This document shows positions 8,318-17,895 of a stretch of 64,000 bases of DNA, piece by piece. The stretch is from NCBI RefSeq assembly GCF_002154725.1, contig NZ_MTAW01000127.1, positions 1 through 64,000 on the forward strand, given 5' to 3'. Each line of letters starts with the position of its first letter. The stretch's first letter is position 1. The stretch is from Nostoc sp. 106C (lineage in GTDB: Bacteria > Cyanobacteriota > Cyanobacteriia > Cyanobacteriales > Nostocaceae). Below the pieces are notes generated by a model. That model was not told where the DNA came from and did not search any database. It saw only the letters and a program-made list of their open reading frames with translations. The position numbers and the translations under genes are program-made.

Positions 8318-9487
8318 CTAAATCACAGTAGTATTGAGCAATTCTGCGATCGCTTGTCGCTCAGCTGGAGTATGAGATGGCGGTGTTTGACGGGCATCGG
8401 TAATTAACCAGTCTAAAGCCGCAGCTTGAACGTCAATAGTTGCCCCAGTTTTATCGACGCAGTAACGTCCAAACACGAGTTTATCAACCAAGCGGACTCC
8501 CGGGCCCAGACGCGACCATTCAAAAATCACGCTGTTTTCTACAGTCGCACCACTGCATATCCAACAGTTGGGGCCGATCATCGCTGGACCAACAATTTTG
8601 GCTCCGTCTTCGATTCTGGTCATAGCACCGATGTAAACTGGGCCTGTGATATCCACTTTGTCCCAATTTACAGCTACATTTAAGCCAGTGTAGATGCCAG
8701 GCGCAACTTCATACCCAGGGATTTGCACATTTTTAATTTCTCCTAACAGCACACCCTGAATTGCTCGCCAGTAGTCTGGTACTTTACCAATATCTACCCA
8801 TTCAAAGTCCATAGGGATAGCATAAAAAGGCGCACCAATTTCCACGAGTTTGGGAAATAGCTGGCTTCCAATGTCGTACTCTACTCCAGAAGGGATATAC
8901 TTAAATACTTCTGGCTCAAAGATGTAAATACCTGTATTAATGTTGGTGCTGAGAGCTTCTTCTGTTGAGGGTTTTTCTTGGAAAGCCTTAACACGTCCAT
9001 CTTCATCAGTAACCACTACACCGTAGCTCGAAACCTCTTCCAGAGGCACGGATTTCGTAATAATAGTAGCGATCGATCCTTTGGATCTATGCCACTTGAC
9101 AGCCGCTGTTAAATCTAAGTCAATCAACGCATCACCGCACAATACCACAAAGGTATCGTCAAAAAACGGGGAGAAATCTTGGATACGCCGCATTCCCCCA
9201 GCTGAACCAATTGCTTCCCCAACTAATTTACCGTCGTCATCAATTTTGCCTTCAAAAGAATAGGCAATCTGTACACCAAACCGCTGACCATCACGGAAAT
9301 AGTTTTCTATTTCTTCAGCTAAATGGCTAACGTTGACCATAATTTGGTCAAATCCATGCTGACGTAACAGTTCTAGTAAAAATTCCATCACTGGCTTTTG
9401 CAGGATAGGAATCATCGGTTTGGGAATTGTATAGGTAATCGGACGGACACGAGTACCTTTACCCGCCGCAAGAATCATCGCCTTCAT
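8318..9487 (-). CDS. Sugar nucleotidyltransferase (mannose-1-phosphate guanylyltransferase-like)
   Basis: A 389-residue cytosolic enzyme with an N-terminal nucleotidyltransferase fold and a C-terminal left-handed beta-helix. The signature MILAAGKGTRVRPIT is followed by KPMIPILQKP, and the metal/sugar-binding LCGDALIDLDL and FQEKP motifs are present. From about residue 260 hexapeptide repeats appear (GPVYIGAMTRIEDGAKIVGP). It most likely makes an NDP-sugar such as GDP-mannose for polysaccharide or glycolipid synthesis; the exact sugar and nucleotide cannot be told from motifs. ATG 9487 starts the glycine-rich loop almost immediately. Confidence 0.88.
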   Translation of the reverse strand: MKAMILAAGKGTRVRPITYTIPKPMIPILQKPVMEFLLELLRQHGFDQIMVNVSHLAEEIENYFRDGQRFGVQIAYSFEGKIDDDGKLVGEAIGSAGGMRRIQDFSPFFDDTFVVLCGDALIDLDLTAAVKWHRSKGSIATIITKSVPLEEVSSYGVVVTDEDGRVKAFQEKPSTEEALSTNINTGIYIFEPEVFKYIPSGVEYDIGSQLFPKLVEIGAPFYAIPMDFEWVDIGKVPDYWRAIQGVLLGEIKNVQIPGYEVAPGIYTGLNVAVNWDKVDITGPVYIGAMTRIEDGAKIVGPAMIGPNCWICSGATVENSVIFEWSRLGPGVRLVDKLVFGRYCVDKTGATIDVQAAALDWLITDARQTPPSHTPAERQAIAELLNTTVI

Positions 9488-9691
9488 AAAGATTTATTCC
9501 TCAACCACAAGCCAGTTTACTTTCAACGAGTTATACTTCATTGGTTTACTGTTTTATTCATCCCTGATAGCACAAATTAGGTGAATTTGCTGGTTGTTGC
9601 AACAAGCGGTAAAACGAAATAACAAGCGATCGGTTATATATTTAATTTACTTAGATTTTAGAGTTTGCTGATGCAACAAGATTAAAGTTGC

Positions 9692-10522
9692 TCAGTTTAT
9701 TGGTTGCTCCAAGGGTTGGCAGGTGCTAGCTGAATCTATAAGTAAGCGGATTTTAATTTCCTGGTAAAACTCCTCCTGCAATAGCTCTACCTTGGATTGA
9801 GCTGATAGCAGTAGCAGTGCCCAGAAAACACTAACTAAGTGGCTGTGTTCTGATACATGGGCTGAACCATTTTGGTATGGTTGTTTACTTTGAGTCCATA
9901 ACTCCACAAGCTGTTCTAAATTCAGCCAGTTTTGCTCTAAATGTAACTTTGTTGCCGAAAGATGCAACACTTGCTCTAATTCTCCAGCTACTTCTGTCAG
10001 ATTTTCCTGGTGAGCCAATTCTAGAGCTGCACGCATAGATTGGACAGTTGGCTGACGCCGAGGGCGGACAGGTTTGCTGGTTTTCTGTACAAGTTTTAGC
10101 TGATTCGCCATGACCTGCAATTGCTCAATTAACTCTTGCAGAGTCACGCGACGTTTCGGTGGTGGCATAGCTGCTGGACGACGACGCAAGTGATGCTCTA
10201 ATGGCAGGCGAGGGGTTGGATGTAACAACCCATCTTCACTTTCTAGCAGATCTTCGCCTAGTGCAATTGCTTGTTCATCTGCGGCTGATTGTAATTGCAT
10301 TAAGGTGTTGGCTTTAAACAATACCAACATTGATGCTGATAAGAAAGCCTGTCCAGATTGAGACAAGTCGGCTTCATAGCCTCTTGCTGTGGACTCCGGT
10401 GCCATTAGTTCTAAGTAACGGTCAATCACCTCAATGACCTGGACATCCCAAGGATCAATTTCTCCCTGCTCAGCTTGGTGGATCAGAAGTGTAATTGTTT
10501 CTAATAGCTCGGATGCATCCAT
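9692..10522 (-). CDS. scpA: Segregation and condensation protein A
   Basis: ScpA is the kleisin that links SMC dimers with ScpB in the bacterial condensin complex. The N-terminal helical domain has the typical LIHQAEQGEIDPWDVQVIEVIDRYLE, where family members have a DIxxIPI or similar patch, and the C-terminal part ends in a winged-helix-like segment (LVSVFWALLLLSAQSKVELLQ). The middle is a charged linker with PPPKRRVTLQELIEQL. The 276 residues are a normal length. ATG 10522 is chosen over the preceding TTG. No scpB or smc is adjacent. Confidence 0.88.
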   Translation of the reverse strand: MDASELLETITLLIHQAEQGEIDPWDVQVIEVIDRYLELMAPESTARGYEADLSQSGQAFLSASMLVLFKANTLMQLQSAADEQAIALGEDLLESEDGLLHPTPRLPLEHHLRRRPAAMPPPKRRVTLQELIEQLQVMANQLKLVQKTSKPVRPRRQPTVQSMRAALELAHQENLTEVAGELEQVLHLSATKLHLEQNWLNLEQLVELWTQSKQPYQNGSAHVSEHSHLVSVFWALLLLSAQSKVELLQEEFYQEIKIRLLIDSASTCQPLEQPIN

Positions 10523-10525
10523 CAA

Positions 10526-11088
10526 TTAGTTTCTGTAATTAAGTTAAAAGTACGTGGATTAACAGTCGAATTATAGAACGAGCAATTATGCTTCTTTGCT
10601 GAAAGCATCAGTTGCTACTATCTAGATAAAATTAGCACAAGGCTTACCAGTTGCATTAAGAATCAAAACTTACGTAGGAAATTATACTTAATTTTTCTCA
10701 AGATGTGCATTCAATTTCATTGTGAATTCTATTGTCAGCCATTTTGAAATATAGGTTAATTGCACTTTGACTAGCCAATGCTATGGTTCTTTGCTGAAAA
10801 ACTCAAGTATAATATGATATTTTTATAATTTTATCTATGTAAAAAATAGTAATTTTTAATACTTTTTTGGTGAAAATGTTAAGTATATTTAGTTGCTAAA
10901 GATGAGTAAGTTAAATAGAAATTTGATGAAATTGAAAGTAAAAACCTGAGTGAATTGAAATGGCGCGATGTCTACGACAAGCCGCTCCGCGTCTACGCTG
11001 TGTGCAATAAAATCCGATTCTAGAGGCTAGGTGTGGTTAGCGCAATTAAATTACAATTTTTCCTAGTCTTAAGATTACAAAAATTTTT
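10526..11088. other. Spacer between scpA and the AI-2E family gene
   Basis: This 563-bp, mostly A/T-rich stretch includes the scpA promoter region. It contains one GC-rich dispersed repeat near 10962-11013 (GGCGCGATGTCTACGAC... CGCGTCTACGCTGTG), a diverged relative of the repeats at 3056 and 48066. No gene or RNA is recognised. Confidence 0.5.
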
Positions 11089-12192
11089 TTAAGTTTTACC
11101 ATCTTCATCGCAGTCAGATTCATAAGTAATTCTAAAAGGTGATACAAATTCACCGGATTGGCCACTCTTAATCGCATCAAAAGTCCCTTTAATAGTACCG
11201 GCAATCGGGACAGCAACGAGTGTTCCCAACAAACCAGCGATTTCAAATCCCATGAGAATAGCAACAAAAATCCAGATGGGATTAAGCCCAATAAAATCAC
11301 CGAGTAACTTAGGCGCTAAGAGGTTATCTTTAAGCTGCTGCATCAGAATCGCCGCCAAAGCAACTTGAACTGCTAACCACCAATTTTGTAGCAGCACCAA
11401 AATTGTTACTAAACCAATAGCTAGAGTTGCTCCCACAAAGGGAATTAATTCACCTATGCCAATAACTATGGCAAATAGTAGGGCAAATGGAACCTTTAGA
11501 ACTAAGAAAATAGGAGTTAGGGTAACTACCATAAATAGCCCCAATAACAACTGACTAAGGAAAAAATTCTGAAAATTTAAGCGTAAGGATGTAGTTAAGG
11601 GGATTCTAATATTAGACGGTAACAGACTGATCAGACCAGACCAGACGCGATCGCCATACAGGAGCATGTAAAACGCCAGCACGACTACTAATACCAAATT
11701 TAGTAATCCTGATAATAGCGTTCCAGCAAATCCTACCGCACCAGAAGCTAGCTGCTGCACTAAATTTTGAATATTAGCATTAATTTGATTACTTACCACT
11801 CTCAAATCTATGGGTAAACGCCGCTGTCTTGCCAACGCCTCCACATTCTCCAGGTTTCTTTGACTGCTGCTTAACCAATCAGGGATTTTATTCAATAGTT
11901 GTATTGTTTGGTCAATTAGGATCGGCACTAAGGTTATGCCTAGAATCACCACCAGTGTTAAAGTAACGAGCAAAACCACGATCACAGCCTGAGCATGAGT
12001 GATCCGCGCACGTTGAAAAAACTGAACTGGATAATTTAATAAAAAAGCCAGAATTGCTGCAATGCTCAGAATAGTGAAGGGATGCTCGAAATAATGAAAC
12101 AGTACTGAGAGCAGCCAGACGTTGAGAGCGATAATCGGACCGCTCAGACCGTAAATTAATAAACGTTGAAGAGAGGCTGAACGGCGCATCAT
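11089..12192 (-). CDS. AI-2E family transporter (PerM-type permease)
   Basis: A 367-residue membrane protein with about eight hydrophobic segments, a polar soluble domain between the early and late helices (LNKIPDWLSSSQRNLENVEALA), and the family motif region GIGELIPFVGATLA followed by LKDNLLAPKLLGD. The family was named for putative autoinducer-2 export, but members also include Na+/H+ antiporters, so the substrate is open. Two ATG codons (12192, 12189) are possible. It is divergent from pdxH across 216 bp. Confidence 0.85.
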   Translation of the reverse strand: MMRRSASLQRLLIYGLSGPIIALNVWLLSVLFHYFEHPFTILSIAAILAFLLNYPVQFFQRARITHAQAVIVVLLVTLTLVVILGITLVPILIDQTIQLLNKIPDWLSSSQRNLENVEALARQRRLPIDLRVVSNQINANIQNLVQQLASGAVGFAGTLLSGLLNLVLVVVLAFYMLLYGDRVWSGLISLLPSNIRIPLTTSLRLNFQNFFLSQLLLGLFMVVTLTPIFLVLKVPFALLFAIVIGIGELIPFVGATLAIGLVTILVLLQNWWLAVQVALAAILMQQLKDNLLAPKLLGDFIGLNPIWIFVAILMGFEIAGLLGTLVAVPIAGTIKGTFDAIKSGQSGEFVSPFRITYESDCDEDGKT

Positions 12193-12281
12193 ACCAATTT
12201 TGGATTTTAGATTTTGGATTGCAAGCCTTGAGTGTAAGAATTCTCTAGCGATCTCAAATACTACCTATCTCAATTTGGTAT
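12191..12281. repeat. Possible short ATACCAA-ended inverted repeat
   Basis: ATACCAATTTT at 12191 and CAATTTGGTAT ending at 12281 share seven terminal bases in inverted order, resembling the ends of the elements at 3199-3338 and 27504-27603. The arms diverge quickly, so membership is tentative. It overlaps the start codon of the AI-2E family gene. Confidence 0.3.
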
Positions 12282-12408
12282 GTAATGCAATATTTTTTCG
12301 AGACTCCTAGAAAAAATTTGTTTAACTGGCATTGGTGCCAATCGCCATAATAGATATTTTGAACAAAGATGTATCTACCCATATTCGATCGCAAGGAAGT
12401 AAATCACG

Positions 12409-13053
12409 ATGCATCAACCCATTGCCGACCTTCGCAAAGATTACACATTACAAGATTTGAGCGAATCTGAGGTTGACCCTAATCCTTTTATACAATTTAA
12501 ACAATGGTTCGAGCAGGCATTGTCAGCCCAACTTCCTGAACCCAATGCTATGACTATAGCAACCGCTACACCAGACGGTAAGCCCTCGGCCAGAATGGTG
12601 CTACTTAAAGATTTTGATGAACGGGGCTTTGTTTTCTTCACCAACTATAACAGTCGTAAAGGGCAAGAACTGGCAGAAAATCCCCAAGCGGCATTGGTTT
12701 TTTGGTGGGCAGAATTAGAACGTCAAGTTCGGATTACTGGAAGGGTGGAGAAAGTTTCGCAAGCCGAGTCTGATCGGTATTTTTACAGCCGTCCCCAAAA
12801 CAGCCGTCTCGGTGCATGGGCATCTAATCAAAGTGAAGTGATAGCCAGCCGAGAATTCCTAGAGCAAGGCTTACAAGAGTTGCAGCATAAATATGAAAAT
12901 CAGGAAATTCCTCGCCCACCGCATTGGGGAGGATTGCGAGTAATTCCTACAGAAATTGAGTTTTGGCAAGGAAGGTCAAGCCGCCTGCATGATCGCTTGC
13001 TCTATAGTTACTTAGATGATGGCAGTTGGAAAATCGTGCGGTTATCACCTTAA
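12409..13053 (+). CDS. pdxH: Pyridoxamine 5'-phosphate oxidase
   Basis: FMN-dependent oxidase converting pyridoxine/pyridoxamine 5'-phosphate to PLP in the cytosol. The 214 residues cover the whole family: the N-terminal [12 protein letters not shown], the FMN-binding [21 protein letters not shown], the NSRKGQEL helix, and the C-terminal signature [14 protein letters not shown] good ribosome-binding site (AAGGAAG) precedes ATG 12409. A perfect 16-bp hairpin follows and probably terminates it. Confidence 0.96.
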   Translation: MHQPIADLRKDYTLQDLSESEVDPNPFIQFKQWFEQALSAQLPEPNAMTIATATPDGKPSARMVLLKDFDERGFVFFTNYNSRKGQELAENPQAALVFWWAELERQVRITGRVEKVSQAESDRYFYSRPQNSRLGAWASNQSEVIASREFLEQGLQELQHKYENQEIPRPPHWGGLRVIPTEIEFWQGRSSRLHDRLLYSYLDDGSWKIVRLSP

Positions 13054-13065
13054 TGAGTGCTAGTT

Positions 13066-13100
13066 TAGATCCGCGACTTTTTGTAAAAGTCGCGGATCTA
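13066..13100. terminator. Bidirectional hairpin terminator
   Basis: TAGATCCGCGACTTTT and AAAAGTCGCGGATCTA form a perfect 16-bp stem with a 3-base loop (TGT), placed between the convergent genes ending at 13053 and 13113. The stem ends in a T run on either strand. Confidence 0.8.
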
Positions 13101-13112
13101 AATTGAACTACT

Positions 13113-14051
13113 TTATTCAGCAACAGCACTTTGAGAAACTGTTGGTTTTGGTGCAAACTGAATCCTAGGATCTGGCATAAATGTATATCTAAGATAAATT
13201 CCACCCCAGACAAACAAGGCAATCAGCAACGCCCCAATACCGAGAGGACTGGGAAGCCAGAAAACTACTTCTATGTGGTTTAACTCACCAGTTCTCAACT
13301 TCCACACCAATTGATTTTTGTTCTTTTCCGGCTCGATCGCATTTTCTGCGATCGGAATGTTTTTAGCGCCGAAAGGAGTTTTCAAACTAAAATCCAAATC
13401 GAGAATTGAACCTGTGTTCGCTAGAACATTACCATTGCTGGCAATCAAAGATAGCGATCGCAAATCCAAATCATAAATTAAGCGATTGCGCACAAAGAGT
13501 AAAAAGTTATTCTGCTCGATTAGCAAGTTTGATTCAATTTTCGGCAGTTCTGAATTAGATCCAGACTGTACGGATTCAGGTTTTTGATTGGTACGGGAAT
13601 TAAAAAACTCGTTAAACTTCTCTTGCAGTTCCTGCCCATTACTAAAGGGAACTGTCACAATAATTTCTTCTGGAGAAATCCGTCGAGTTTTTCCTTCTAG
13701 TTTCCGCGCGCGACGTTCTATGCTGTTTAACCATTCATACACGTAATCGCCACTAAAACTAGTGAGCCGTTCTCCTAATTTAATATGTTGCACCAATTCG
13801 CCGTGATTGGAGTTGTCAAAGTTCACTCCTACGTCGTACTGGACACAACCAGATAACAGCAAGGATGCTAACAGTACCATCCACAAAATAGGTTTGGGGA
13901 TTTTGGCGTTCCGGCTGTTTCCCGGGGTAGGAAAGTTGTGGTTAATCGACTTGTAACGAGTAAATTTTGTAAACAATTCTCTTTTTTTACTCACAAAACT
14001 TAATGGTCTAATTAACCATACTAAAATCTTTCCTAAAAACGACCAATTCAT
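13113..14051 (-). CDS. DUF3153 membrane-anchored lipoprotein
   Basis: A 312-residue protein with a hydrophobic segment and lipobox ending in LLASLLLSGC (about residues 60-69), a soluble beta/alpha region starting YDVGVNFDNSNHGELVQHI, and a C-terminal membrane helix (PLGIGALLIALFVWGGIYL). This matches the DUF3153 family of cyanobacteria and plastids, whose function I do not know. The start at ATG 14051 has a GGAG ten bases upstream but gives an unusually long positively charged region before the signal, so a later start remains possible. Confidence 0.75.
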   Translation of the reverse strand: MNWSFLGKILVWLIRPLSFVSKKRELFTKFTRYKSINHNFPTPGNSRNAKIPKPILWMVLLASLLLSGCVQYDVGVNFDNSNHGELVQHIKLGERLTSFSGDYVYEWLNSIERRARKLEGKTRRISPEEIIVTVPFSNGQELQEKFNEFFNSRTNQKPESVQSGSNSELPKIESNLLIEQNNFLLFVRNRLIYDLDLRSLSLIASNGNVLANTGSILDLDFSLKTPFGAKNIPIAENAIEPEKNKNQLVWKLRTGELNHIEVVFWLPSPLGIGALLIALFVWGGIYLRYTFMPDPRIQFAPKPTVSQSAVAE

Positions 14052-14134
14052 TAGTATAAATCTCCGAAACTAGGGAATATTTAACCAATCTTTACTTCTA
14101 ACGCTTGGCACTGTTGATGTAAAGAAAGTTTTCC

Positions 14135-14656
14135 TTAAAAACTCAACCAAACCAAGTAAGAAAGCATTAATCCAATAACAATTAACGCTAGCCAGATAAA
14201 GCGATTATCTCTGGTATTGACTTGGCTGAGATCAACAAATTCCGGTTCCGCAGATTTCTTTTCCCCAGAAGATTGGCGAGGATTGACCGTTACACGAATT
14301 TGGGACTCATTTTCTGGTAATTTGCCCAAATCGGGAATTTCGGTCATCCACTCACTGGGTCTTTTAAGCTTTGGTGCTTTTAAGATGTAGAGTAAATGTC
14401 GAGCTTGCTTGTTAGTTTCTGAGTAGGGATGACGTTTAAGTTGTTCGCAAAGTGCGATCGCATCCTCAGTCCTTCCAGCAGCTTCATAAGCTGTCACTAG
14501 CCATATATCCACTTCACCCCCAAGGCGAGAATTGCGCGACAAGAGAGCGCTGGCTTTTTCCAGATTTTCTACAGCTTCTCGGTATTGCCCATTTTCAAAA
14601 GCAACTCTCCCAGCTTGGTAGCGAGATTTGGCTATTTCTAAACTTTCTGTATTCAC
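14135..14656 (-). CDS. TPR protein with C-terminal membrane anchor
   Basis: A 173-residue protein that begins at GTG 14656. Residues 5-85 form TPR-like helices (YQAGRVAFENGQYREAVENL and TAYEAAGRTEDAIALCEQL), followed by a polar, Pro/Lys-rich linker and one C-terminal transmembrane helix (FIWLALIVIGLMLSYLVWL). It therefore probably sits on a membrane with the TPR domain facing the cytosol. It lies 83 bp upstream of the DUF3153 gene on the same strand, so co-transcription is possible. Partner unknown. Confidence 0.7.
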   Translation of the reverse strand: MNTESLEIAKSRYQAGRVAFENGQYREAVENLEKASALLSRNSRLGGEVDIWLVTAYEAAGRTEDAIALCEQLKRHPYSETNKQARHLLYILKAPKLKRPSEWMTEIPDLGKLPENESQIRVTVNPRQSSGEKKSAEPEFVDLSQVNTRDNRFIWLALIVIGLMLSYLVWLSF

Positions 14657-14843
14657 GTTCTACACACAAATTAGTACTGCTTTAATTTATTTTGCCAATG
14701 TCAGTAATCTTTGTGGAATCTTTAATGAATCTGGCAAAATTAGATTAGATAGACATTTAAAATTTTCATTAAGTAGCTACAGGTATTTATTCGGTGTTTG
14801 TAGCTATTAATTCCAGGTTAACAAATTTACGGGGAAGCAAAAT

Positions 14844-15395
14844 ATGAATAACATCAAGAATTGGCTGGGCGCAGGTGTGACTCTAGCATTGATGAGCGCT
14901 ACAATTGCCCCCGCTGCTGCTCAAACAGTGAGGATTATTAATGGCGTCGTAAAAGAAGTACCAGCTGAGAGTTCGTATATTTACAGTAGCCCGATTGAGA
15001 CGTCCATACCTCTGAATCAAACCGAGAGTTCGTATATTTACAGTAGTCCAATTGCGACGCCCATACCTCTGAATCAAACCGAGAGTTCGTATATTTACAG
15101 TAGTCCGGTTGCACTTCCAATACCTTTAAATCGGGTAACGAACTATAGACGGTATAACAATGATTTCTACTATGGCCGTCGCTCTAATTACTACCATCCC
15201 AGAACCACTATTTACTCTTATCCGCAATACCAGCGAACCATCATCAATCCTAGTATTACTTACCCGAACATGGTTAATCCCATCTTCCGCAACGCACCGC
15301 TGAGAAATCCCGTGTTTGAAGAGCGTTCCAGGTATCATCAATACCGTCAACCATTTAGGGGAAGAACGCGGGGAGTTTTTATCTATCCGCGTTAA
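14844..15395 (+). CDS. Secreted Tyr/Pro/Arg-rich protein with 19-residue repeats
   Basis: I do not recognise this protein. It has a clear signal peptide (MNNIKNWLGAGVTLALMSA, cleavage near AAA-QTV). Three tandem copies of a 19-residue unit beginning ESSYIYSSPI and ending IPLNQT follow; the DNA repeat is 57 bp and nearly exact. The rest is rich in Tyr, Arg, Asn and Pro (YYGRRSNYYHPRTTIYSYPQY) and has no obvious globular domain. A GGGAAG precedes ATG 14844. A cell-surface or periplasmic structural role is a guess from composition only. Confidence 0.65.
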   Translation: MNNIKNWLGAGVTLALMSATIAPAAAQTVRIINGVVKEVPAESSYIYSSPIETSIPLNQTESSYIYSSPIATPIPLNQTESSYIYSSPVALPIPLNRVTNYRRYNNDFYYGRRSNYYHPRTTIYSYPQYQRTIINPSITYPNMVNPIFRNAPLRNPVFEERSRYHQYRQPFRGRTRGVFIYPR

Positions 15396-15466
15396 GCTGA
15401 ATTCCATCTCTGAAGGGAGTGAAATTTCAGTGCAAAATACCTTGGATTGCATGAAGATACAGGGCT

Positions 15467-15485
15467 AGGTGGGCGATGCCCACCT
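15467..15485. terminator. Short GTGGGC hairpin between convergent genes
   Basis: AGGTGGGCGATGCCCACCT is a compact perfect-stem hairpin between the genes ending at 15395 and 15522. A near-identical hairpin, GGTGGGCAATGCCCACC, is at 3139-3155, so it may be a dispersed repeat that happens to act as a terminator; no long T run follows. Confidence 0.4.
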
Positions 15486-15521
15486 TACGATTCTCTTGAT
15501 TATCCTAGCCCCTAGTTGGGA

Positions 15522-16415
15522 TTAGGACCTAAACTGGGAACTGAGAATCATTGTCCCAATCCCAACGTCGGTAAAGATTTCTAGTAGTAAAGCGTGGGGA
15601 ATACGACCATCAATAATATGTGCGGCTTTCACGCCTTGAGCAAGCGATCGCACACAACAATTCACTTTCGGAATCATCCCACCACTGACTACACCAGAGG
15701 CAATCAAATCACGGGCTTCTGGAATATCTACTTTTGGAATCAACGTGGAGGGATCTTTGTAATCTTTTAAAATCCCTCTGGTGTCAGTCAGTAAAATTAA
15801 CTTTTCTGCCCCTAGTGCTGCTGCTATCTCCCCAGCTACAGTATCAGCATTAATGTTGTAGGCTTGTCCTGTCTCATCTGCAGCGACACTTGAGACGACG
15901 GGAATATAGCCATTGCTAGCTAAAGTTTCCAAAATTTTGATATTCACATTGCTAACTTCGCCAACAAAGCCGATACCTTCTTGGCCTTGGGGACGAGCTG
16001 TAATTAAATTACCATCTTTACCACACAGTCCCACTGCCAAGCCGCCAGCTTGGTTAATCAGCTCGACAATTTCTTTATTAACTCGACCTACTAATACCAT
16101 TTCCACCACATCCATTGTGGGAGCATCAGTGACTCGCAGACCATTCTTAAATTGCGCTTCAATTCCCAGTTTATTTAGCCAACTGTTAATTTCTGGCCCG
16201 CCACCGTGAACGAGAATTGGTCGCAAGCCGACGCAAGATAAGAAGACAATATCGCGGATAACTTTATCTTTGAGGGTGCTATCTTTCATGGCCGCGCCAC
16301 CATATTTCACAACAACAGTGCGACCAGCGAATTGTTGAATATAAGGTAGCGCTTCACTTAGCACTTGTACACGAGTGGCTTCGGCTTGCCTAATGTACTC
16401 AGTATCGTTGACCAT
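15522..16415 (-). CDS. argB: Acetylglutamate kinase
   Basis: Second enzyme of arginine synthesis, phosphorylating N-acetylglutamate. The 297 residues show the amino-acid kinase fold: VVKYGGAAM near the N-terminus, LVHGGGPEI for the phosphate, and the C-terminal [25 protein letters not shown] region. An N-terminal helix (about the first 25 residues) is present, as in hexameric, arginine-inhibited enzymes that bind PII in cyanobacteria. Starts at ATG 16415. No other arg gene is adjacent. Confidence 0.96.
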   Translation of the reverse strand: MVNDTEYIRQAEATRVQVLSEALPYIQQFAGRTVVVKYGGAAMKDSTLKDKVIRDIVFLSCVGLRPILVHGGGPEINSWLNKLGIEAQFKNGLRVTDAPTMDVVEMVLVGRVNKEIVELINQAGGLAVGLCGKDGNLITARPQGQEGIGFVGEVSNVNIKILETLASNGYIPVVSSVAADETGQAYNINADTVAGEIAAALGAEKLILLTDTRGILKDYKDPSTLIPKVDIPEARDLIASGVVSGGMIPKVNCCVRSLAQGVKAAHIIDGRIPHALLLEIFTDVGIGTMILSSQFRS

Positions 16416-16697
16416 TATGAGGAGCTTTTAAGAATTAACACCTATCCAGTCAGTGTAGAAGACTTTGGAACTGGTAACAATCTCTTACGCAAAATTCGAG
16501 TATCACATTTGTTATTAGTATATTTCTCTACCAAGTAATGAACCTATAAATCTGCATAATTTTTTTATGCTTATTTTGTTGCAACCCAGATATTAGTAAT
16601 AGAACAAGCTTACTTGTATTGCCAATTTTCATCTTTTTAACTGTAGTTAGCAAATTAAGTAATAATTCTAGCTAGCACTGTATTAATTAATCTATGA

Positions 16698-17027
16698 ATT
16701 CTCAAAAAGAAACTACCTGTAAGTTGGCATCCTCAGGCAATTCCAGGCAATCCTTTTCCGCAAAATGCTGTAAAACTTTGGGGTGGAAATGTCAATTGGC
16801 GCACAGCAACAGCTTATGATGCCACTATAGCGATCGCTAAATGTTTACAACAAGCTAATACCCGCGATGACTTGCAAAAGGTGCTGCATAGTTCTAGTTT
16901 TTCCGCCAATGGTGCCACAGGCAAGATTCAATTTCTTCCATCAAGCGATCGCAGTGGTACAGTTATATTAGTTAAGGTGCAACCAAGTAGTAAATCTGCT
17001 ACCGGCTATGACTTTGTGCCTTTTTAG
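16698..17027 (+). pseudogene. 3' remnant of an ABC-transporter substrate-binding protein gene
   Basis: A frame without start codon, entered after an upstream stop, encodes about 108 residues. They look like the C-terminal end of a LivK-type (Peripla_BP_6) binding protein: LWGGNVNWRTATAYDAT, then IAIAKCLQQANTRDDLQKVL, SSFSANGATGKIQFLPS, DRSGTVILVKVQPSS and TGYDFVPF before TAG. Such proteins normally exceed 400 residues. With no start or first lobe this is a gene relic, probably left by deletion. Family assignment is from motif recall. Confidence 0.6.
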
Positions 17028-17060
17028 TGCTGAGTGCTGAGTTGTGAGTGCTGAGTAAAG
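17028..17060. repeat. TGAGTGC-type heptamer repeats
   Basis: Several copies of TGAGTGC or close variants follow the pseudogene stop codon (TGCTGAGTGCTGAGTTGTGA GTGCTGAGTA). The same heptamer family is inserted in the coding region of recF at 59020-59054. Confidence 0.6.
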
Positions 17061-17180
17061 AGTAATTGTCAGTTTCATCGGCGGTTAATTATTCACAATT
17101 TTAGACTTTTTCAACTTTCATCTCTTGAGAAATTTCATAATTTTCTTCTTTTTCAGAACTCAGTATTCGTTACTCAGTAC

Positions 17181-17735
17181 TTAATTTTGTTGGTGAACAA
17201 CAGGCTTTTTCAAAATGCTAGGTATAGCTGCAACTACTTTAGTAGCAATTTGTTCTGGTGTTTCCCCTGCGCTGATGGTAATGTGCAAATCTGCTTGAGA
17301 GTAAAGCCGTTGTCTTTGTTCGAGAAGCGATCGCAATTTGCCTTGAGGATCGACATCTTGCAGTAACGGTCTTGTGCTATCTTCTTGCAAGCGGCTATAG
17401 AGTAGCTCTACTGGTGCGTCTAGCCAAACAATCAAACCGTGATGCAGGTAACTCCAGTTTTCTTGTCGCATTACAATACCCCCACCAGTCGCTATAGTCA
17501 ACTTGGTAAAAGCACAAATCTGTGCTAGCACATCACTTTCTAACTGACGAAACACCGCTTCTCCTGATTCGGCAAATAGCTTATTGATGGATTTTCCAGC
17601 AGCTTGGACAATAACATCATCAGTATCCACAAATCCATAACCTAGATGTTTTGCCAACAAGCGTCCTACTGTCGTCTTACCACTACCCATCATGCCAATT
17701 AGGTATAGGTTAACCCCTTGCAATAAGCTACTCAC
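17181..17735 (-). CDS. aroK: Shikimate kinase
   Basis: ATP-dependent kinase making shikimate 3-phosphate for chorismate and aromatic amino acids. The 184 residues contain the P-loop GMMGSGKTTVG (about 14-24), the shikimate/Mg site FVDTDDVI, the ATGGGIVMR loop and the lid region with DSTRPLLQ. It starts with GTG 17735. No aro operon partner is nearby. Confidence 0.95.
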   Translation of the reverse strand: MSSLLQGVNLYLIGMMGSGKTTVGRLLAKHLGYGFVDTDDVIVQAAGKSINKLFAESGEAVFRQLESDVLAQICAFTKLTIATGGGIVMRQENWSYLHHGLIVWLDAPVELLYSRLQEDSTRPLLQDVDPQGKLRSLLEQRQRLYSQADLHITISAGETPEQIATKVVAAIPSILKKPVVHQQN

Positions 17736-17895
17736 GAGTCACTGTGCTCCAGTTATAAATTGTCTTAACTCCTATCTGTTACTTTAACAGTTATCAGTTA
17801 TCAGAGCTTCATTGCTTACTTAAACAACACTAATCAGTGGTAATCGGGTTCTGTAATTTCTAACCCCGCCATCACTCTGGCAAATCTTCGCTAAT

